Of a DNA stretch of 5,092 bases, positions 1-4,967 are shown in pieces. Under the pieces are notes generated by a model. It saw only the letters and a program-made list of their open reading frames with translations, made no database searches and was not told the origin of the DNA. The position numbers and the translations under genes are program-made. The DNA comes from an uncultured Candidatus Udaeobacter sp. GTDB lineage: Bacteria > Verrucomicrobiota > Verrucomicrobiia > Chthoniobacterales > UBA10450. The stretch's first letter is position 1. The number at the start of each line of letters is the position of its first letter. The DNA is taken from the NCBI GenBank assembly GCA_955652715.1, contig CATPBS010000124.1, positions 1 through 5,092 on the forward strand. The letters run 5' to 3'.

Positions 1-810
1 ATCGCGGCGCGTGTGCGCCAGATCAAAGATGGTGGAGTATTGGCTGCGGTGAGTTCCATTCCTCAGCGCGCCGCTGAATTTGGCAAGATCGCGGAAGAGG
101 CTGGCGCTGATGTTTTCGTGGTGCAAAGCACGGTTTCTACCGTGCGGCATATTTCGTCGGAGTATAAGTCGCTCGATCTGGAAAGGTTTTGCCGCGAAAT
201 GCGCATTCCGGTAATCGTCGGAAACACGGTTGGCTACGACGTAACCCTTGAAATTATGGAGTGCGGGCCGGCTGCGGTTCTGGTCGGCGTCGGACCGGGA
301 GCGGCTTGCACCTCACGCGGCGTACTTGGACTCGGTGTTCCGCAGGTCACTGCGACAGTCGATTGCGCCGCGGCGCGTGACGCTTACTTCAAGAAATCAT
401 TACGTTATGTGCCGATCCTCACTGATGGCGGGATGAGCAGAGGCGGCGACGTTTGCAAGGCGCTGGCCTGCGGCGCAGACGCGGTCATGGTAGGCAGCGC
501 GTTCGCGAAAGCGCACGAAGCGCCCGGGCGCGGCTACCATTGGGGCATGGCCACGCCGCACGCAAATCTTCCGCGAGGCACCCGCATCAAGGTGGGCTCT
601 ACCGGCTCGCTGAAACAAATCCTGTTTGGTCCGGCAGAAGTTGACGACGGTAGCCAAAATTTGGTCGGCGCCATCACCACCTGCATGGGCAACGTCGGCG
701 CGCGCAACATTGCCGAGTTTCAGCAAACGGAGATAATCATTGCGCCTTCTATCAAGACCGAAGGCAAACTCTTCCAAACCGTCCAAAGTGTCGGCATGGG
801 AACCAGTTGA
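1..810 (+). CDS. guaB3: GuaB3-type IMP dehydrogenase-related protein, 5' end missing
   Basis: The reading frame is open from the first base, so this is the C-terminal 269 residues of a protein that starts outside the window. GuaB3 proteins are usually about 370-390 residues. It is a TIM-barrel enzyme of the IMPDH/GMP reductase superfamily, cytosolic, acting at the IMP/XMP/GMP branch of purine metabolism. Visible landmarks, numbered from base 1, are: the catalytic loop GPGAACTSR with the nucleophilic Cys at residue 103 (bases 307-309); the IMP-phosphate-binding segment TDGGMSRGGD with Asp142; and a second phosphate-binding segment, ALACGADAVMVGSAFA, with Gly165-Ser166. The tail GYHWGMATPHANLPRGTRI is in the style of GuaB3, not of canonical GuaB, whose flap carries an Arg-Tyr dyad. 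No CBS domain is seen in the part present. The family assignment is firm. Whether this copy acts as a true IMP dehydrogenase cannot be told from sequence. The TGA stop is followed 36 bp later by fabF on the same strand, so the two may be co-transcribed. Confidence 0.92.
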   Translation: MAARVRQIKDGGVLAAVSSIPQRAAEFGKIAEEAGADVFVVQSTVSTVRHISSEYKSLDLERFCREMRIPVIVGNTVGYDVTLEIMECGPAAVLVGVGPGAACTSRGVLGLGVPQVTATVDCAAARDAYFKKSLRYVPILTDGGMSRGGDVCKALACGADAVMVGSAFAKAHEAPGRGYHWGMATPHANLPRGTRIKVGSTGSLKQILFGPAEVDDGSQNLVGAITTCMGNVGARNIAEFQQTEIIIAPSIKTEGKLFQTVQSVGMGTS

Positions 811-846
811 CGGTTGAACGCTTCAACGCTTTAACGCAATAACGCC
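811..846 (+). repeat. Four degenerate 8-bp units filling the guaB3-fabF gap
   Basis: Bases 814-845 divide into four consecutive octamers: ttgaacgc, ttcaacgc, tttaacgc and aataacgc. Each ends in AACGC with exactly 8-bp spacing. The first two units also form a small inverted repeat, gttgaa-cgc-ttcaac (813-827). The array ends one base before the fabF ATG and occupies the place where a ribosome binding site would normally sit; no purine-rich Shine-Dalgarno is present. It may be a slipped-strand expansion or a degenerate intergenic repeat. A role in translation is possible but unsupported. Confidence 0.6.
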
Positions 847-2097
847 ATGGCCGATCGCAGAGTTGTTATCACTGGTCTCGGTACCCTTACGCCGCTTGGC
901 AATGACGTCGAAACGTTTTGGTCCAATCTCAAGAACGGGGTCAGCGGCATTCGTGCAATCGACGCATTCGATACTGCCGCGTACGATTGCCGAATCGGCG
1001 GGCAAGTCCGCGATTTCGACCCAAAACCATTCTTCAAAAATCCGAAGGATATCCGCCGCACCGATCGATTTACGCAGCTTTCAATGGCGGCAGCAAAAAT
1101 GGCGCTCGAGGACAGCGGGATTGATGTAGCGAACTTGAAACGACGGGACCGTTTTGGGGTGATCGTTAGCACCGGAATCGGCGGGCTAAAAACACTTCAG
1201 GATCAACTGACGATCCTGCTGACCAAAGGACCCTCGCGAAATTCGCCGTTCACCATTCCCATGCTGATCAGCAACATGGCCAGCGGCGTCATCTCAATGG
1301 AGTTCGACCTGCATGGCCCCAATTTGTGTATCGTCACCGCCTGCGCGACATCGAATAACGCCATCGGTGAATCGTGGCGAATTATCAAATTTGGTGACGC
1401 CGATATCTTTCTCGCAGGTGGCTCGGAGGCGTCCATCGTCGAGATTGGCCTTGCAGGATTTTCAGCTATGAAAGCGCTGAGCACCCGCAACGACGAACCC
1501 GAGCGCGCCTCTCGGCCGTTCGATCGTGATCGCGACGGTTTTGTGATGAGCGAAGGCGCAGGAGTTGTGGTGGTGGAGGAATTGGAGCACGCCAAAGCCC
1601 GCGGCGCGAAAATCTACTGCGAGATCACAGGATACGGGGTTTCCGCGGACGCTTACCATATGACAGCGCCGCCGCCGGACGGCGAAGGCGCCGCGCGCGC
1701 CATGCAACTTGCGCTCGGGCACGCCCGCATATCTCCTGATCAGGTCGATTACATCAACGCGCACGCTACCTCCACCGATATCGGCGACATTTGCGAGACC
1801 CGCGCGATCAAACAGGTATTCGGAGAGCAGGCTTACAAGGTCGCCATCAGTTCCACAAAATCGATGACCGGCCACTTGTTAGGCGGTGCCGGAGGAGTTG
1901 AGATGGCCGCCTGCGCCCTTGCCATCCGCGATTCTGTGATTCCTCCAACAATCAATCTGGAAAATCCTGGCGAAGAATGCGACCTCGATTACACTGCAAA
2001 CGTCGCCCGCGAAAAGAAAGTGCGCGTTGTCCTAAATAACTCCTTCGGCTTCGGCGGCCACAACGCCACTCTGGTCGCCACCGGATTTGAGAAATAA
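847..2097 (+). CDS. fabF: Beta-ketoacyl-[acyl-carrier-protein] synthase II (FabF)
   Basis: This is a complete 416-residue condensing enzyme of the thiolase fold, the usual FabF length. It elongates acyl-ACP by decarboxylative condensation with malonyl-ACP in type II fatty acid synthesis in the cytosol. The N-terminal start RRVVITGLGTLTPLG is typical. The catalytic triad is complete: Cys166 in TACATSNNAIGE, His306 in INAHATSTDIGD and His343 in KSMTGHLLGGAGG, with Lys338 preceding it. The C-terminal glycine-rich loop NNSFGFGGHN carries the gatekeeper Phe400. These positions are close to those of E. coli FabF. The Cys-loop variant SNN is unusual compared with E. coli but is recalled from verrucomicrobial homologues. 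ATG at 847 is chosen because the conserved Arg-Val-Val-Ile-Thr-Gly segment begins at residue 5; no Shine-Dalgarno supports it. No acpP gene precedes it, unlike the common acpP-fabF order. It lies 36 bp after guaB3, perhaps in the same transcript. FabB or a secondary-metabolite ketosynthase is less likely given the length and single domain. Confidence 0.97.
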   Translation: MADRRVVITGLGTLTPLGNDVETFWSNLKNGVSGIRAIDAFDTAAYDCRIGGQVRDFDPKPFFKNPKDIRRTDRFTQLSMAAAKMALEDSGIDVANLKRRDRFGVIVSTGIGGLKTLQDQLTILLTKGPSRNSPFTIPMLISNMASGVISMEFDLHGPNLCIVTACATSNNAIGESWRIIKFGDADIFLAGGSEASIVEIGLAGFSAMKALSTRNDEPERASRPFDRDRDGFVMSEGAGVVVVEELEHAKARGAKIYCEITGYGVSADAYHMTAPPPDGEGAARAMQLALGHARISPDQVDYINAHATSTDIGDICETRAIKQVFGEQAYKVAISSTKSMTGHLLGGAGGVEMAACALAIRDSVIPPTINLENPGEECDLDYTANVAREKKVRVVLNNSFGFGGHNATLVATGFEK

Positions 2098-2104
2098 TGG
2101 TAGA

Positions 2105-2148
2105 GCGCGACCTGAGCTTGCCCTGAGCGAAGTCGAAGGGTGCGCGCC
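2105..2148. repeat. Hairpin-forming dispersed repeat after fabF
   Basis: The core at 2118-2140 reads cttgccctgagcgaagtcga followed by aggg. I recall this motif as a dispersed intergenic element in many soil-bacterial genomes (established only from memory). It is nested inside a longer imperfect stem: gcgcg (2105-2109) pairs with cgcgc (2143-2147), with a short bulge then ACC/GGT. Within it ccct (2121-2124) can pair with aggg (2137-2140). It begins 8 bp after the fabF stop, so it could help end or stabilise the fabF transcript. It lacks a following T-run, so it is not a classical terminator. Confidence 0.6.
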
Positions 2149-2175
2149 GCAACGCCCGCCAATCGCTTTGACTAT

Positions 2176-2193
2176 TCACCAGTCACCAGTCAC
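2176..2193. repeat. Short heptamer tandem repeat upstream of the tRNA
   Basis: The unit TCACCAG occurs 2.6 times in a row (tcaccag tcaccag tcac). It is flanked by a TTGACT box (2168-2173) and an AT-rich TATTTA (2194-2199). Those two could suggest a promoter for the tRNA downstream, but the spacing of 20 bp is longer than the usual 16-18, so I do not call a promoter. The repeat could be simple slippage in intergenic DNA. Confidence 0.5.
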
Positions 2194-2235
2194 TATTTAC
2201 TCGCGAACGCTTTCGGAGTTCACTTCCTACAACAC

Positions 2236-2306
2236 GCGGGCATAGCTTAATGGTAAAGTTCCAGCCTTCCAAGCTGGCCATGCGGGTTCGATTCCCGTTG
2301 CCCGCT
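2236..2306 (+). tRNA. tRNA-Gly (anticodon TCC)
   Basis: All four arms can be folded by hand. The acceptor stem gcgggca (2236-2242) pairs perfectly with tgcccgc (2299-2305), with discriminator T2306. The D stem gctt/aagt (2245-2248 with 2256-2259) encloses loop aatggta. The anticodon stem ccagc/gctgg (2261-2265 with 2273-2277) encloses cttccaa, giving anticodon TCC at 2268-2270, which reads GGA/GGG glycine codons. The T stem gcggg/cccgt (2282-2286 with 2294-2298) has loop ttcgatt. CCA is not encoded. The gene is intact. Its downstream flank holds a phage-gene relic, which fits the common use of tRNA genes as integration sites, but no repeat of the tRNA 3' end is visible elsewhere in the window. 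Confidence 0.97.
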
Positions 2307-2324
2307 CATCTACCTATGAAAAAT

Positions 2325-2340
2325 AGGGCTGAAATGCCCT
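2325..2340. other. Small hairpin just downstream of the tRNA
   Basis: The arms agggc (2325-2329) and gccct (2336-2340) can pair around the 6-nt loop tgaaat, 18 nt after the tRNA end. It could mark the 3' end or processing region of the tRNA transcript. No T-run follows, so a Rho-independent terminator is not supported. Confidence 0.3.
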
Positions 2341-2366
2341 CAGTTAGCCACAGTCAGAACGAAAAG

Positions 2367-2608
2367 TCAGAAAACATCCGCTGATTTCCGCCCACGTTGC
2401 AGATGGCCGTTCTTTAGCTCCCGCAGCCCAAATTCTGGCTTATTGCCCTCGCGCACGCGTGAAGATCATTCGGAAAGGCCAGGCGGCATCGCCTGTTCGT
2501 GAGCGTCTCGCCGTGTGCCATTCGCTCACATATCTTAGCGCAGAGCTCTGGCGTCTTAAGAGTCGGCCTCCCTGTGCGCGATTCGTGGGGTTGTCTTTCA
2601 GTTTCCAT
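2367..2608 (-). pseudogene. Frameshifted remnant of phage terminase small subunit (Sf6 gp1 type)
   Basis: Minus-strand reading starts at ATG 2606-2608 and is open to TAA at 2414-2416 (64 codons). Residues 13-37 (GRPTLKTPELCAKICERM then AHGETLT) match the N-terminal DNA-binding helix-turn-helix of Sf6 gp1-like small terminases. Their hallmark is GRP-x-x-x-x-PE-x-x-x-x-IC-x-x-x-x-x-GE-S/T-L. A segment resembling ICR..AFPN follows, out of step by one residue. After the codons for Phe-Pro-Asn the homology jumps frame: the next frame reads SSRVREGNKPEFGLRELKNG, which resembles the family's STVxRWxxxNKPEFxxRYxxAK, and it stops at about 2367. Intact relatives are roughly 140-200 residues and bind pac/cos DNA during phage packaging. 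This piece is truncated and shifted, so it is a dead remnant. It points towards the tRNA-Gly gene 60 bp away. An intact short regulator using the 64-codon frame is less likely, because its last third no longer resembles the fold. Confidence 0.68.
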
Positions 2609-2613
2609 TCTGT

Positions 2614-2745
2614 TTACAAGGTGTTCACCAAACCGTCGAGCGCGGAAACCGTCGTGCGATGCGCCAACAGGAATTGATTGCCATCCTCTTCAGAGGGAGA
2701 ATATACCTGTGCGAAGGCGATGAAATTCGCGAACTTCCACCCCAC
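2614..2745 (-). other. Unrecognised open stretch ending just before the terminase remnant
   Basis: Minus-strand frame from GTG (2743-2745) to TAA (2614-2616), 43 codons. The frame stays open upstream to about 2876, where it runs through the 3' part of the secreted-protein gene. Its translation looks protein-like: GWKFANFIAFAQVYSPSEED then GNQFLLAHRTTVSALDGLVN, with aromatic and hydrophobic spacing suggesting helices. The stop lies 5 nt before the ATG of the terminase remnant, as in a phage operon. I do not recognise the family. It may be the tail of another decayed gene or a chance open frame, and no Shine-Dalgarno or ATG supports it as an intact gene. Confidence 0.25.
2722..2737. repeat. 16-bp near-palindrome centred on TTCGCGAA
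   Basis: The sequence gaaattcgcgaacttc equals its own reverse complement at 14 of 16 positions, with a perfect 8-bp core, TTCGCGAA. It could be a dimeric repressor site, but it lies inside the open stretch described above and far from any start codon. It may be coincidence. Confidence 0.25.
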
Positions 2746-2789
2746 TGCTCCCAGCCCTTCACGCGCAGGGGAGTATAACCACTGAGATC

Positions 2790-3239
2790 CTACGGCGTCA
2801 GGAAAATTTTGCTTGTGTAAGGATCTTCTACTGCGGTTCGCGGCGGAAAACCAGTCACGTCGACGTAACCGCTATCTGGCGCGAACGGACTGGTAACTAA
2901 GCCTGGTTTTCCGGGCACGGGAGTTCCGTACAGCAGGTCAGTTTTTTGCTGATTCGTGCCCGAGGCTGCCTTCGCCACGCGCACATCGGGCCGACCTGGA
3001 GGCGCAGGGACTGGGCTGCCCGAAGTCTGACTATTCGAAGCATCGGTCGGTGGAGTCTCATTATGCTTATGACTGCTCCGACTACTCCGGTGCGGTCGCG
3101 GCGTCTCCTTTGGGTGCGCGATTGCGCTACGTAGAGCTCGAAAAAAATTTCGGAAGGGCCCTGCTTTCGCAACATCAGTTGCAGTCATCAGCGTTGCCAC
3201 CGATACCCAGACAACGATTGCGCGGACCGAGCGTTTCAC
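2790..3239 (-). CDS. Small secreted proline-rich protein with conserved C-terminal tail
   Basis: This encodes 149 residues starting at GTG (3237-3239); no in-frame ATG exists between it and the upstream stop near 3300, and the Shine-Dalgarno is poor. Residues 1-26 form a clear Sec signal peptide: basic MKRSVR, hydrophobic AIVVWVSVATLMTA, and an AKA|GP cleavage site. The mature protein has a basic amphipathic start (GPFRNFFRALRSAI), then a low-complexity His/Ser/Arg/Pro region (about 43-83), then a better-structured tail (102-149). That tail has YGTPVPGKPGLVTSPFAP, GYVDVTGFPP and DPYTSKIFLTP. I recall tails of this kind in small hypothetical proteins of Verrucomicrobia. The function is unknown; export to the periplasm or cell surface is likely. 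The tail's Gly/Pro-rich strands suggest a small beta fold, with the middle as a flexible linker. It is transcribed opposite to the genes on its right and may share no operon. Confidence 0.72.
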   Translation of the reverse strand: MKRSVRAIVVWVSVATLMTATDVAKAGPFRNFFRALRSAIAHPKETPRPHRSSRSSHKHNETPPTDASNSQTSGSPVPAPPGRPDVRVAKAASGTNQQKTDLLYGTPVPGKPGLVTSPFAPDSGYVDVTGFPPRTAVEDPYTSKIFLTP

Positions 3240-3388
3240 TAGGACTGTTTCGTGCCAGCCGGTTGCCGTGCGCGTCTTGTGATGCGCGATCCACCTGATT
3301 CAGACCGCTCAAAGCTCTCGCCCTACTGATGGCTGCGGCCTGCGCATCAATTGTGAAATGCTCCGCAATTCTTGATGCCCTGACTCAT
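3240..3388. other. Divergent intergenic spacer without recognised gene
   Basis: This lies between the minus-strand secreted-protein gene and the plus-strand tiny-ORF copy. It should contain the promoter of the secreted-protein gene on the minus strand, but I see no convincing -35/-10 pair. No repeat or RNA structure stands out. Confidence 0.4.
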
Positions 3389-3480
3389 CCGTTCACATGA
3401 CGCTGTGATCCGCGTTTACGATGAGGGCTGGCAACGTGATTGGAACACACGAACACAAGGGCGAATTCAAAGAGCCGTAA
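3389..3480 (+). pseudogene. Frameshifted copy of the tiny VIRVYDE...THEHKGEFKE ORF
   Basis: This aligns along its length with 4979-5066. It reads SHDAVIRVYDE in one frame up to about 3426. One extra G in the run gatgaggg then moves the frame, and the adjacent frame continues AGNVIGTHEHKGEFKEP to a TAA at 3478-3480. The intact copy downstream has DESGNVIETHEHKGEFKE. There is no in-frame ATG: TGA at 3381-3383 sits just before the homology, and the intact copy's MHRSR start is not present. The Glu of VIETH is Gly here. It is therefore a decayed member of the same small family. The alternative, that the long shifted frame from GTG 3405 is a real gene, is rejected because it destroys the similarity. 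Confidence 0.72.
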
Positions 3481-3534
3481 GTTGTCCGTTGCGGAGAGTC
3501 GTGTGCGTCGTGCTATGGTCGTTCCCCACTGAAC

Positions 3535-3729
3535 ATGAACGACGACCAACACAACACACCAGCCGAGGCTGCGAAGGCCGGTGCTGCCGCAACAGTAGGA
3601 GCAGCGGTCGGATACGGCGTAATGGCAGCCGCAGGCATGACTGCTGTAGGAATGGCTGGCGAAGGCGCAGTCTGCAAAGACTTCCGTGCATCTGATGCTC
3701 AACGTCTCGTGCACAAATTTTATCGCTAA
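3535..3729 (+). CDS. Possible small Ala/Gly-rich membrane peptide
   Basis: ATG to TAA, 64 residues. Residues 1-14 are polar (MNDDQHNTPAEAAK). Residues 15-46 are almost entirely small or hydrophobic (Ala, Gly, Val, Met) with GxxxG-type spacing (G22-AAV-G26), as in glycine-zipper helices that pack in membranes. Residues 47-64 are polar and basic (CKDFRASDAQRLVHKFYR). One membrane helix or a helical hairpin is plausible. No signal-peptide charge pattern and no Shine-Dalgarno are seen; an upstream ATG runs into TGA at once. It lies between the broken tiny ORF and the inverted repeat, on the same strand as the propeller gene. I do not recognise a family. A bacteriocin-like or toxin-like peptide is imaginable, but nothing such as a leader cleavage site or an immunity gene supports that. 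Confidence 0.45.
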   Translation: MNDDQHNTPAEAAKAGAAATVGAAVGYGVMAAAGMTAVGMAGEGAVCKDFRASDAQRLVHKFYR

Positions 3730-3771
3730 CGCCCACGGCTAAGCGTTTGGACGGCGCGGATGCGCAAGACA

Positions 3772-3799
3772 TTAAAAGTAACAAAGTTGTTACTTTTAA
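3772..3799. promoter_or_regulatory. Perfect 11-bp inverted repeat upstream of the propeller gene
   Basis: ttaaaagtaac (3772-3782) and gttacttttaa (3789-3799) are exact reverse complements around a 6-nt spacer, aaagtt. The centre lies about 55 bp before the ATG at 3840, within normal promoter range, and 43 bp past the stop of the small peptide ORF. A dimeric operator is one reading. The other is an AT-rich terminator hairpin, but the following T-content (cttttaag, part of the arm) is weak. A one-mismatch copy of the right arm (gtcactttta, 3848-3857) recurs just inside the propeller gene, which slightly favours a protein-binding role. Confidence 0.55.
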
Positions 3800-3839
3800 G
3801 TAGCGGCTTCGAGGCTGGGCTGCTGCGAACATTAGGGTT

Positions 3840-4895
3840 ATGAAACTGTCACTTTTAGTCACTATTGGCGTGATCTTGTGCACGGGCGCGATCGCAAATG
3901 CCGGACATGGATTTAACAGGCACGGCAACATCCTTATCACTGATCAATTCAACAACCGCGTCATCGAGATTGACCCGGCGGGTAACATCGTCTGGCATTT
4001 TGGAAACGGTCCAAACGATGTTTCGGCGAACTCGATTATTGGCACCAACGACGCCGAACGAGTGGGCGGACTTACTCTAATGGCGGGTACCGGGGCTCCG
4101 GGCGGCACCGAGCCATTGTGCCCCCCTCCGAATGGTTGCGTCGACAATCGCGTTCTGCTCGTGAACCACCACCGCCACATTGTCTGGCAATATGGAACGT
4201 TCGGCGTCACTGGCTCCGGGTTCAATCAGCTCAACGTTCCGGTGCAGAATACCTACTTGTCTCAGGAGAATGGGGACAATCATGTGCTGATCACGGATCA
4301 GGGAAACGCTCGCATTATCGAGGTGCGCCGCTCCGATAAGGCCATCGTGTGGCAATACGACGGACTTAACAATCCCAACTCCGCCGAACTGCTCGAAAAT
4401 GGACACATCCTCATCGCCGACGAGAACAACAACCAAGCCCTTGAAGTCACGCACACCATCCCAAGCACTATCGTGCACACGTATACACAAGCCGGCGGCG
4501 TTGCCTTCAGCGGTGTGGCCTTTGCCAGCCGGCTCCCCAACGGCCGCACCCTCATCACCGACTCCAACAACAGCCGCATCGTCGAAACCGATGAAACTGG
4601 GGCCGACTTCTGGCACTTCTTTACGAATGTCCGCCCGGGCAGCAATCCGATGCCCCTCCCAACCCGCGCGGTCCGCCTGGCAAATGGCGACACGCTGATC
4701 AGCGATCAGTTCAATCACCAGGTAATCAGGGTCGATTCGTCGGGCAACATTGTCGCCAGCTACGGTAATATTAACCAACCAGGTTTCGGCACCCAGAACG
4801 TCTCCCAAGGCATGAATGGGCCATACAGCGCATACGTGATCGGCGACTACACGGGCATCACTCCGCCCTTTGACGACGAGGACGGTGACGATTAA
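3840..4895 (+). CDS. Secreted beta-propeller protein (NHL/PQQ-like repeats)
   Basis: This encodes 351 residues. Residues 1-21 are a Sec signal peptide (MKLSLLVTIGVILCTGAIANA|GHG); Cys14 is not in a lipobox. Six repeats follow, each a strand motif such as G-x-x-LI-(T/S)-D-x-x-N-x-x-(V/I)-(I/L)-E-(I/V)-D, then a turn and IVWxxG. They lie at about 28-55, 102-119 (degenerate), 147-174, 188-215, 236-261 and 283-309. This is the pattern of a six-bladed propeller related to NHL, PQQ or arylsulfotransferase-type folds. Asp and Asn in the DQFNNR / DENNNQ / DSNNSR loops could bind metal or ligand. Cys94 and Cys100 (CPPPNGC), the only cysteines after cleavage, could form a disulfide outside the cytoplasm. 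The C-terminus ends in an acidic tail, FDDEDGDD. No catalytic residues are identified, so binding or scaffolding is as likely as enzymatic activity. AGGG at 3834-3837 is too close to the ATG to be a good ribosome site; the start is set by the signal peptide. Confidence 0.9.
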   Translation: MKLSLLVTIGVILCTGAIANAGHGFNRHGNILITDQFNNRVIEIDPAGNIVWHFGNGPNDVSANSIIGTNDAERVGGLTLMAGTGAPGGTEPLCPPPNGCVDNRVLLVNHHRHIVWQYGTFGVTGSGFNQLNVPVQNTYLSQENGDNHVLITDQGNARIIEVRRSDKAIVWQYDGLNNPNSAELLENGHILIADENNNQALEVTHTIPSTIVHTYTQAGGVAFSGVAFASRLPNGRTLITDSNNSRIVETDETGADFWHFFTNVRPGSNPMPLPTRAVRLANGDTLISDQFNHQVIRVDSSGNIVASYGNINQPGFGTQNVSQGMNGPYSAYVIGDYTGITPPFDDEDGDD

Positions 4896-4900
4896 CAACA

Positions 4901-4944
4901 GGAGGCAATTGTCGGGGAGTCGCCTCCGGAGCTAACGGTTTTTT
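4901..4944 (+). terminator. Probable Rho-independent terminator of the propeller gene
   Basis: ggaggc (4901-4906) pairs perfectly with gcctcc (4922-4927) around a 15-nt loop that itself contains gggag, able to form an alternative stem with ctcc. A run of six T (4939-4944) follows 11 nt after the stem. The hairpin begins 5 nt after the propeller stop codon. The long loop and the gap before the T-run make it imperfect. The AGGAGG at 4900-4905 belongs to this stem. Confidence 0.5.
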
Positions 4945-4967
4945 GATTGCCGGTTACTGGATAGGCG

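Noticed and set aside
1462..1875. A 137-codon minus-strand frame inside fabF
   Set aside because: It is antisense to the fabF active-site region, which explains the sequence fully.
2168..2199. TTGACT ... TATTTA as a promoter for the tRNA
   Set aside because: The spacing is 20 bp and the -10 match is poor, so it is not strong enough to call.
2459..2723. Two overlapping plus-strand frames of 72 and 74 codons
   Set aside because: They lie opposite the terminase remnant and have no recognisable motif or ribosome site.
3405..3695. A 96-codon plus-strand frame beginning with VIRVYDE and continuing in Arg-rich sequence
   Set aside because: Only its first residues match the tiny-ORF family. The rest is the wrong frame of that copy after a one-base insertion, and then an out-of-frame reading of the small Ala/Gly peptide ORF.
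3720..3760. Possible integron attC-like site (cgctaacgcccacggctaagcg)
   Set aside because: The 5' core does not fit RYYYAAC, no matching GTTRRRY end is present, and there is no paired inner box structure.
3467..3940. A 157-codon minus-strand frame across the small peptide and the propeller start
   Set aside because: It runs opposite two better-supported plus-strand frames and through the inverted repeat. Its Leu/Arg-rich composition fits an antisense reading.
4077..4898. A 273-codon open frame on the minus strand opposite the propeller gene
   Set aside because: It is the antisense of a repeat-rich gene with a clear signal peptide and blade motifs. The antisense product has no recognisable domain and overlaps the propeller gene almost completely.
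4900..4932. Perfect AGGAGG Shine-Dalgarno followed by a TTG codon
   Set aside because: The frame from TTG 4909-4911 ends after eight codons, and AGGAGG is part of the terminator stem.
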